From positions 1 through 18,844 of the forward strand of contig NZ_ABZS01000004.1 in assembly GCF_000173615.1 (NCBI RefSeq): a stretch of DNA of 18,844 bases, given 5' to 3'. The stretch is from Sulfurihydrogenibium yellowstonense SS-5. GTDB lineage: Bacteria > Aquificota > Aquificia > Aquificales > Hydrogenothermaceae. The notes beneath the pieces were generated by a model, which made no database searches, was not told where the DNA came from, and worked only from the letters and a program-made list of their open reading frames with translations. Shown here piece after piece: positions 12,884-18,844 of the stretch (within the stretch, counting starts at the first letter, position 1; each line of letters opens with the position of its first letter). The position numbers and the translations under genes are program-made.

Positions 12884-13724
12884 GCCAAAGTTTATAACTT
12901 CAAACGATTTGGTGATAAAGATAAAGAAACATCTTAATGAAAAAATGGGTCACACAGGCACACTTGATTATGCAGCATCAGGCTTGATGGTTTTAACAGT
13001 AGGACAAGGAACAAAAATAACTCAGTATTTACAAAAACTTGATAAGCAGTACATTGCAGAAGGAAAACTTGGAGAAATTACAGACACATACGATAGCCAA
13101 GGTAAGATAATAGAGACAAAACCTGTTGAGATTGATGAAGAAAAGTTAAAAGAGATAATTTTTTCTTTTGTAGGAGAATACTTACAGACGCCGCCGCCGT
13201 ATTCATCAAAAAGGATAGGTGGAACAAGGGCTTACAAACTTGCAAAAAAAGGAGTAGAAGTTCAGCTAAAACCTGTCTTAGTGAAAATATACAGCATAGA
13301 AATCTTAGAGATAAACCTACCATACTTTAAAATAAAAGTTGACTGTTCTTCAGGTACTTATATTAGAAGCTTAATAAAGGATATTGGAGACAAAGCAGGC
13401 TGTGGAGCTTACATGACAGATTTAGTTAGAACTAAAATCGGACAGTTTGATTTAAAAGATGCTTTATCTTTTGAAGAAATTTTAAAGAAAAATCCAAACC
13501 AGATAAAGTTAATCAGCCTAAAAGATGCATTATACTTCTTGCCGAAAATTAAACTAAATCAAGATTATGAAAAAAGATTTAAACATGGACAAAGATTGAT
13601 AGTTGACTGTATGGAATCAAAAGATGTAAAGGTTTTAAATGAAAAGCACGAGCTGATAGGAATAGGAGAGATAAAAGAATGTGTTTTAAAGCCAAAGATA
13701 GTTTTGGCTAGAAGTGAGAATTGA
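12858..13724 (+). CDS. truB: tRNA pseudouridine-55 synthase
   Basis: It converts U55 in the T-loop of tRNAs to pseudouridine. The 288-residue protein starts DGILLVNKPKFITSND (2-17) and has the catalytic motif GHTGTLDYAASGLM (31-44) with nucleophile D37; the usual text is GHTGTLDPLATG, so DYAASG is a modest variant. Then come Q..PPPYSS (109-116), RAYKLAKKG (123-131) and CSSGTYIRSLIKDIG (163-177). The C-terminal part (about 225-288) is a short PUA-like tail. AGGAG at 12841-12845 is 12 nt from the chosen ATG. It is the last gene of the operon and, with TtuA at the operon start, modifies the base next to the TtuA target (54/55). Confidence 0.94.
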   Translation: MDGILLVNKPKFITSNDLVIKIKKHLNEKMGHTGTLDYAASGLMVLTVGQGTKITQYLQKLDKQYIAEGKLGEITDTYDSQGKIIETKPVEIDEEKLKEIIFSFVGEYLQTPPPYSSKRIGGTRAYKLAKKGVEVQLKPVLVKIYSIEILEINLPYFKIKVDCSSGTYIRSLIKDIGDKAGCGAYMTDLVRTKIGQFDLKDALSFEEILKKNPNQIKLISLKDALYFLPKIKLNQDYEKRFKHGQRLIVDCMESKDVKVLNEKHELIGIGEIKECVLKPKIVLARSEN

Positions 13725-13826
13725 CAAGTATTTTTAAACTTTACACAGAGAATGCTCTAAAATTTTTGGAAAATTACTTTTAAAACCTTGGGTGAGAAAT
13801 TAGCAGTTTTTTTAAAATTTAAAAAT

Positions 13827-13922
13827 GAGATCCTTCGGCCTTACGGCCTCAGGATGACGGAGAAAACGAAAGCATGTTAACAATTATCTTATTTGTCATT
13901 CTGAGCGAAGCGAAGAATCTCA
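13827..13922 (+). repeat. Two-hairpin repeat composite with a compensatory stem change
   Basis: Type B unit at 13827-13859 (GAGATCCTTCGGCCTTACGG, then CCTCAGGATGACG) and type A unit at 13894-13922 (TGTCATTCTGAGCGAAGCGA, then AGAATCTCA), spacer 34 nt. In the B unit the inner stem is GGCC/GGCC instead of GGAC/GTCC elsewhere: both partners changed and pairing is kept. The A unit is identical to 3431-3459. Here the two units point away from each other, the opposite order to 3431-3523. Confidence 0.85.
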
Positions 13923-13991
13923 TGTTTTTGTTGAATTTCTCATCCGACGTATTACTTTTAAAGTGTTCTAAAATTCTCGTAAGCTTGCCCG

Positions 13992-14024
13992 TTTCATCTT
14001 GAGAACGTAAGTCTGAATGATCTC
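13992..14024 (+). repeat. Worn hairpin repeat unit, type B
   Basis: TTTCATCTTGAGAACGTAAG, then TCTGAATGATCTC. It aligns over the full 33 nt with the type B consensus and keeps the loop GTAA and the ends CAT and GATCTC, but with changes in both stems (for example GAAC/GTCT inside). It lies 18 nt beyond the stop of the TPR gene. Confidence 0.65.
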
Positions 14025-14042
14025 CTCTATTTTACATATCAC

Positions 14043-15032
14043 TTACTTAGTATATATATCCATCACGAACTTCACTATTTTGTCCTTCAATGGTAAAGAT
14101 TTCATTACTTCTTTTTTTAATTTATCAAATTCTTCTTTAAATTCTGCATACTCCGGCTCTTTTAAAATAAGTTCTAATTGGTCTGTCATTTCTAAAGCTT
14201 CTTTATAATTTTTATTTTCTAAAAGTTCTTTAACAGCTTTCATGATAACCGGAATATATTCTTTTTCTATTTTAAGATTGTAATCAATCTGTAAACCTTT
14301 TATAAAATTTTCTGCTGCTTCAATATTATTGCCTTCCTTAGCTTTTTGTTTTCCTATCTCAAAGTAGTACTTTGCCATATCGATGAAATAACTAATCTCT
14401 TCCGGAACTAAAATTATTGCCTTTTTCAAGTTTTCTATCGCTTCCTGGTAATTTCCAAGATTTGCCAAGGCATGTGCTTTATAAACGTAAGCATCTACAA
14501 AATACTTATTTTTCTCTATTGTCTTATTAAATTGCTCAATAGCTAACTGATATTTACCGGCGTTATAAAAAATTTTACCAAGAGAGTAATAGTATCTATC
14601 ATCTCCTTCTTGGTGAGAAACTTTTTCGAGATATTTCATTGCTTTCTCATCATTACCGGATATAAGCTCTATCTGTGCAAGAAGAGAATAAGCTTCTTTT
14701 AATTTTGGATTTAACTGGATTGCTTTTTCTAAATCTTTTTTAGCTTCTTCAAACTCTCCTTTTTGTATATAAACTTTACCTCTTTCAAAATATGCATCTG
14801 CATAATCTGGTTTTAATCTAATTGCTTCTGAAAGTTCAACGATTGCGACTTCTAAACTTTCTTGATTTAGGTCATGGGTTGCAACTTTACCTCTCCAATA
14901 ATGAACCTCTGGAATTTCTGGGTCTAACAAAATAGCTTCGTCTAATAAAGTAATTGCCATCTCAAAATTTTCATTTTCATAATGATAAATAGCTTTGTTT
15001 AATAGATGGTAAGCTTCACTTGCAACACTCAT
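14043..15032 (-). CDS. Tetratricopeptide repeat protein
   Basis: The 329-residue protein is made of about seven consecutive 34-residue TPR units, roughly at 5-38, 43-75, 78-111, 112-144, 145-178, 179-212 and 213-250. The usual alternation is clear in, for example, DAYFERGKVYIQKGEFEEAKKDLEKAIQLNP and AYVYKAHALANLGNYQEAIENLKKAIILVP (each beginning a new unit). A helical, Lys/Glu-rich tail follows (about 255-329). No signal peptide or membrane helix is visible, so a cytoplasmic scaffold is likely. TPRs bind protein partners, but nothing shows which; specific function is unknown. ATG at 15032 has an AGAGG-type ribosome site upstream. It is divergent from tamB across only 55 nt. Confidence 0.9.
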   Translation of the reverse strand: MSVASEAYHLLNKAIYHYENENFEMAITLLDEAILLDPEIPEVHYWRGKVATHDLNQESLEVAIVELSEAIRLKPDYADAYFERGKVYIQKGEFEEAKKDLEKAIQLNPKLKEAYSLLAQIELISGNDEKAMKYLEKVSHQEGDDRYYYSLGKIFYNAGKYQLAIEQFNKTIEKNKYFVDAYVYKAHALANLGNYQEAIENLKKAIILVPEEISYFIDMAKYYFEIGKQKAKEGNNIEAAENFIKGLQIDYNLKIEKEYIPVIMKAVKELLENKNYKEALEMTDQLELILKEPEYAEFKEEFDKLKKEVMKSLPLKDKIVKFVMDIYTK

Positions 15033-15087
15033 TTTAAATACCTCTAAAATTTATGATACTATTTATTATAATGCTTTTTTAAAAATA
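15033..15087. promoter_or_regulatory. Short divergent promoter gap between the TPR gene and tamB
   Basis: This AT-rich 55-nt gap contains ATTATAAT, which reads as a -10 TATAAT on the plus strand (15067-15072) and also on the minus strand (complement of 15065-15070). No convincing -35 is seen for either. The plus-strand copy would place the tamB start site only about 10 nt from its ATG, consistent with the absence of a ribosome-binding site there. Confidence 0.3.
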
Positions 15088-18000
15088 ATGATGAAAAAAG
15101 TGATAAAAATCATAAAAGATAACAAATATGTAAAGTTTGCTATAAAAGTTTTTCTAAATCTTACTTCAGTATTTATTTTTTTATCAATCATAATCTTAAT
15201 TTTTTTATATGCGATTTCTAACTATAGATTAATCCTTAATCAGTTTGGAATTTTTATAGAAGATGATTGCAATTTAACGAAAAATCAATTTTATTGTAAC
15301 TATATAAAAATAACAGATAAAAAAGAATTTGACGTTAACTTAGAAAAAGTCGGCGGGACATTTAATCTAAGAAGTTTATTTAACACAAAAGCCATCTTAG
15401 ACCTTGACATTGAAAATCTAAAAGGCACATACATAAATGATCTAAAAGCTCCTCCATCTAAAAAGATTGATGAAATTTTTTACACTTACCTAATCACTAA
15501 CTATGTATCGGTAAACATAAAGAATGGTGAATTTTTGGTCAAGAACATAGAAGAAAATGCAGATTTGAACATAAAGAATATAAGCTTGTACAATATTGGT
15601 AATGACATTTATGTTAAAAATGATGTTTCTGTAGATTATTTAAAGTCAGGAAAAACTTATAATTTCATCATAAAAAATCAATCAAATAATCCGGCTTTGA
15701 CTTTGTATCCAAATAAACTAATCTCAAAAAATATATCTATTACAACATCTTACCTTAAACCGGAAAATCCAAGCTTATTGATAAAAAAGCTAATTTTAAA
15801 CGATGACAAAACTTTTAAGATAGATGCAAATCTTAAAGCGTCAAATCTTGTTTATGAGAGTATCAACCTTATAAATCTTAATGCTGATTTAAACATAGAA
15901 AAAAAGAAAGATGTAAAAATTTCTTTTAATGGAAATGTTGCAAAGATATTACGCGAAAATATAAGCGTTGTTAATCAAAAGTTTGATGGAGAATTAGAGT
16001 TAATTGAAAAAGACGAAAAAACTTTCTTAAAAGTTAGGTTGAAAAGCAGCGTTAATAATCTGATTGCTGATAATATATCATTTGGGGAGTTGAATTTAGA
16101 TTTAAAATTTGATTATGATAAATCTCAAAAAATTACTGGGAGATTAAGCTCAAATTTTGCGAATGGAAGTATTGACTTTAACGAAAAAAGACTAATTTTA
16201 GACTTAAATACTTCATCAATTAAAAATGTTTTATCTCTGTTAAAACATAAAGATGAAATCATTAGCTCTATTGACGGCTCAGCTAATTTAAAGATCGATT
16301 ATCCATTAGACTCTAAAATCTTAAAATTTGAGATAAAATCAAACAATCCAACATTTTTAGGCTTTAAATATGAATCATTAAGCGGTAGTGGTAATGTAGA
16401 CTTAAAAAATTATGGTGTGTCATTTTCTGGAAACTCCTTTTCAAAGACTTCAAAATTAGATTTTAGCGGAAGTGTAAATCAGTTTAATTCAGAAAATCTA
16501 AACTTTAAAGTTGGTTTATCATTTGATAATGCTGTTCTTGAAAATCTAATGTTTTTAAAAGATATCCCAATCAAAGGAGTAGTTAATGGTAGCGGTGTAA
16601 TTTCCGGAAATTTAAAATCTTTCGAAATAAATCTAAATGGATTGGCCAAATCTTTTAGCTACGAAGAGATTAATCTAAACAATGTTAATTATTCATTAAA
16701 ATTCAAAGATAAAAATCTAACTGTAAATGGAAATTATCAAAGCAGTCTTAATTATGTTGTTAATGCCGATTTGAATAAAAATAAAACGGAAATAAACCTT
16801 GTGCTTAAAGATTTTGACCTATCTCCTGTATATCCATTCTTGAAAAAGAATGTTGAAATCTTAAATAGATTTAATGTGCATAAATCTTCAGGAAATATTG
16901 GTATATCTATTGAAAATAAGCAGTGGAATGTAAAGTTAGACTTACAAGATATAAAAGCTCAAGAAAAGGAATTTAATATACCTTTAAACATTAAACTTTC
17001 TGGAATAATAACGGAAAAATTAAAAGATTTAAAAATAACAGCTGGGGCAAATAAGTTTAATTTCAAAGATTACTTTATAGACGATTTAAATTTAGACCTA
17101 AAACTTTTAAATGATAGGTTGAATTATTCACTGAAAATAAATTCAAGTAATCTAAATGAAAAATTCAAAAACCTTAGCCTTTTAGCAGATGGATTATATT
17201 CAATTTCAGAAAATAAGATAAACGGAAATCTATCTTCAAGCTTAAATATACCAAATGGAAAGCTAGCTTTTAGCGGAAGAATTTCTGGCGGATTAGATAA
17301 ATATGACGGTAGCTTAAAAATATCCATTTTAAAAGACGGTAAAGAAACAGTCATAAATCCAAAAATAAGTGGAGGCAAAGACAAATTAGTCGCAAATATT
17401 AACGGATTAAATTATGAAATAAATAAAAGAATTAAACTTATTGCTGGTGATGGAATATTAATCGTCAACTTTAATAAGGATGATTTTTCAAAAAGTAGCG
17501 GAATAATAGAAATAAAAGATTTTGAAATAAAGGAAAATGAACTTTCTTTAATAAAGCTAAAGGAATTAAAAGGGATTGTTAAAGATAAAAGCATTCAGTT
17601 TTCAAACCTATACTTTGAAGGCATCGCCAAAGGCTATATAAACAAAATCATTTATAATCTTGACAATGAAATGTTAGATGTTTCAGTAAAAGGTGAACTT
17701 GATAAAAGGTATATCTCTCAGTTTTTAAAGTACGTGGTCTTAGACGGTAATGTTAGTTTTGTTTATGGGTACAATGGAAAGATTGATAAGATTTTAGAAA
17801 ATAGTGAATTAAATCTAATTGGTAAAAATATGACCCTAAAAACTCCTTATATATCAAATATCGTTAGTATAGATAAGTTTAGCATCAAGATGAAAGATCT
17901 GTTATATGTTGACATAAAGGGAAATACAAGGTCTACTTTTGGAGATAGTTATATCCAAATAAATGGAAATATAAACCCTGACGCTAAAATAGGAGATGTT

Positions 18001-18844
18001 AAGATAACTTCTCAGGTTCTGCCGGTTAAATATCAAAATATATTTAACGGTGTTTTAAATACAAATACAGATGTAAAAATTGAAAAAGATAAAATCATTA
18101 TAAACAGCTTAAATCAAACAACAGGAAAAATAAAAATTGAGCCTGAATTCTTTACGAAAGAATCAAAAGAAGAAAAGCCTGAATTTTTGAAAAATATAAA
18201 TTTAAACGTAAAAATCAATACTTTTTCTCCTATTTTTGTAGAAGGAAGCTGGGGAAAAGTTTATGCAGAAGGTAAATTAGATATCACAGGAACGGCATAT
18301 AATCCAATCATAAACGGAAATATAAGAATCAATTATGGGAAGGTTGACTTTTTAAAAGTAAAATACAACGTTGATTATGTTGATTTAAAAATAATAAACA
18401 ATAAAGCCTATGTAAACGGAAGATTATCAACGCAAGTATCCGGAACTTATATTTATGTAAATATATCAGGACCGGCTGAAAATATAAAATATGATTTCTT
18501 CTCGACCCCGCCGAAATCAAAAGATGAAATACTTACTTTGCTATTAATAAAACAAACACCTGAGCAGTTAGCATCAAGCGGTCTATTTAATATTCTTGGT
18601 GGTGTTGCAAAAATTTTATCCCCGTTTAAAGAAGAGAGTGAAGGATCTGGACTGTTTGGAACAGGGTTTAACGTAAATGTTATTCCATCTTACAACCCTA
18701 CACAAGGTATTACGTTTAACGTTTATGTACAAAAATACCTTACAAGAAAAATATATATAGGCTTATCAAGACCTGTTGGAAACACTTTGAATACTTTTGG
18801 TTGGTATGAAGGTGGATATAGATTCACAGAAAGAAGTTACTTTT
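15088..18844 (+). CDS. tamB: TamB/DUF490 outer-membrane assembly protein, 3' end cut by window edge
   Basis: A single uninterrupted frame of 1252 codons runs from tandem ATGs (15088 and 15091) to the right edge. TamB-like AsmA-family proteins span the periplasm and are linked to outer-membrane protein insertion and phospholipid transport. The product has a basic N-terminus, one membrane helix (about 22-43), then a very long Asn/Lys/Ile-rich repetitive beta region (GxVxxFNG, LSGSGNV-type strands) expected of a beta-taco groove. The C-terminal DUF490 region is at about 1052-1252, with GKVDFLKVKYNVDYVDLK, FSTPPKSKDEILTLLL, and the YVQKYLTRKIYIGLSRPVG amphipathic ending. Two cysteines just after the helix (C61, C70) could form a disulfide. 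No good Shine-Dalgarno precedes either ATG. The family end is near, so little should be missing. A tamA/bamA gene may follow outside the window. Confidence 0.88.
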   Translation, partial: MMKKVIKIIKDNKYVKFAIKVFLNLTSVFIFLSIIILIFLYAISNYRLILNQFGIFIEDDCNLTKNQFYCNYIKITDKKEFDVNLEKVGGTFNLRSLFNTKAILDLDIENLKGTYINDLKAPPSKKIDEIFYTYLITNYVSVNIKNGEFLVKNIEENADLNIKNISLYNIGNDIYVKNDVSVDYLKSGKTYNFIIKNQSNNPALTLYPNKLISKNISITTSYLKPENPSLLIKKLILNDDKTFKIDANLKASNLVYESINLINLNADLNIEKKKDVKISFNGNVAKILRENISVVNQKFDGELELIEKDEKTFLKVRLKSSVNNLIADNISFGELNLDLKFDYDKSQKITGRLSSNFANGSIDFNEKRLILDLNTSSIKNVLSLLKHKDEIISSIDGSANLKIDYPLDSKILKFEIKSNNPTFLGFKYESLSGSGNVDLKNYGVSFSGNSFSKTSKLDFSGSVNQFNSENLNFKVGLSFDNAVLENLMFLKDIPIKGVVNGSGVISGNLKSFEINLNGLAKSFSYEEINLNNVNYSLKFKDKNLTVNGNYQSSLNYVVNADLNKNKTEINLVLKDFDLSPVYPFLKKNVEILNRFNVHKSSGNIGISIENKQWNVKLDLQDIKAQEKEFNIPLNIKLSGIITEKLKDLKITAGANKFNFKDYFIDDLNLDLKLLNDRLNYSLKINSSNLNEKFKNLSLLADGLYSISENKINGNLSSSLNIPNGKLAFSGRISGGLDKYDGSLKISILKDGKETVINPKISGGKDKLVANINGLNYEINKRIKLIAGDGILIVNFNKDDFSKSSGIIEIKDFEIKENELSLIKLKELKGIVKDKSIQFSNLYFEGIAKGYINKIIYNLDNEMLDVSVKGELDKRYISQFLKYVVLDGNVSFVYGYNGKIDKILENSELNLIGKNMTLKTPYISNIVSIDKFSIKMKDLLYVDIKGNTRSTFGDSYIQINGNINPDAKIGDVKITSQVLPVKYQNIFNGVLNTNTDVKIEKDKIIINSLNQTTGKIKIEPEFFTKESKEEKPEFLKNINLNVKINTFSPIFVEGSWGKVYAEGKLDITGTAYNPIINGNIRINYGKVDFLKVKYNVDYVDLKIINNKAYVNGRLSTQVSGTYIYVNISGPAENIKYDFFSTPPKSKDEILTLLLIKQTPEQLASSGLFNILGGVAKILSPFKEESEGSGLFGTGFNVNVIPSYNPTQGITFNVYVQKYLTRKIYIGLSRPVGNTLNTFGWYEGGYRFTERSYF

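Larger units (their letters stand above)
13725..14042. other. Convergent intergenic region with repeats
   Basis: This gap separates the ends of truB (plus) and the TPR gene (minus). No reading frame of note is seen. The left third (13725-13826) is AT-rich with no strong terminator hairpin after truB. The middle is the two-hairpin composite at 13827-13922, and a worn third unit lies at 13992-14024. The hairpins probably serve as the shared transcript 3' ends. Confidence 0.6.

Noticed and set aside
3431..13922. The regularly recurring GAAGCGAAGAATCTC-type repeats as a CRISPR array
   Set aside because: Copies are kilobases apart, in both orientations, and have homologous rather than unique spacers; no cas genes are present.
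17124..17594. Minus-strand frames of 86 and 60 residues within tamB
   Set aside because: The plus strand is open without interruption from 15088 to the window end and encodes TamB features; these are antisense by-products.

Overview
The window reads as chromosome of an AT-rich, Gram-negative (diderm), autotroph-like thermophile. The best guess is Aquificota, possibly Hydrogenothermaceae such as Sulfurihydrogenibium. The reasons are: menaquinone made by the futalosine route (MqnE); a 211-residue metal-independent phosphoserine phosphatase that closely resembles, from memory, PspA of Hydrogenobacter thermophilus; a HisZ regulatory subunit; a TtuA/TtuB thermophile tRNA thiolation pair; and a TamB outer-membrane assembly protein. 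Taxonomy is inferred, not proven. No rRNA, tRNA, CRISPR array or transposase gene was found.

Layout. 1-212 (minus): start of a PHP-domain protein cut by the window edge. 213-677: repeat-bearing gap. 678-1847 (minus): UDP-glucose dehydrogenase. It is divergent from 1973-3314 (plus): mqnE plus an overlapping 79-residue membrane protein. 3315-3576: repeat pair. 3577-7203 (minus): class V aminotransferase, pspA, hisZ, slyD. 7204-7756: divergent control region with three repeat hairpins. 7757-13724 (plus): eight tightly packed genes, ttuB (frameshifted as written)-ttuA-rpe-DUF3298-like-def-lgt-folC-truB, mostly overlapping by 4-26 nt or separated by 9 nt, so almost certainly one operon. 13725-14042: repeats between convergent genes. 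14043-15032 (minus): TPR protein. 15088-18844 (plus): tamB, open at the right edge and nearly complete.

How the genes fit together. The aminotransferase and PspA can supply the last two steps of phosphorylated serine synthesis. TtuB would carry sulfur to TtuA for 2-thiolation of T54 in tRNA. TruB makes the neighbouring pseudouridine 55, so this one operon covers two T-loop modifications together with one-carbon metabolism (FolC), N-terminal deformylation (Def), lipoprotein maturation (Lgt) and the pentose phosphate/Calvin epimerase (Rpe).

The most unusual content is a family of dispersed hairpin repeats confined to the intergenic gaps. Two unit types (29 and 33 nt) share one fold: outer stem, tandem GA/GA mismatch, inner stem, G..A loop. 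They differ by compensatory base changes and occur in alternating orientations as pairs and triplets, like bacterial REP/BIME elements. Two similar composites in inverted orientation bracket the whole slyD-hisZ-pspA-aminotransferase block.
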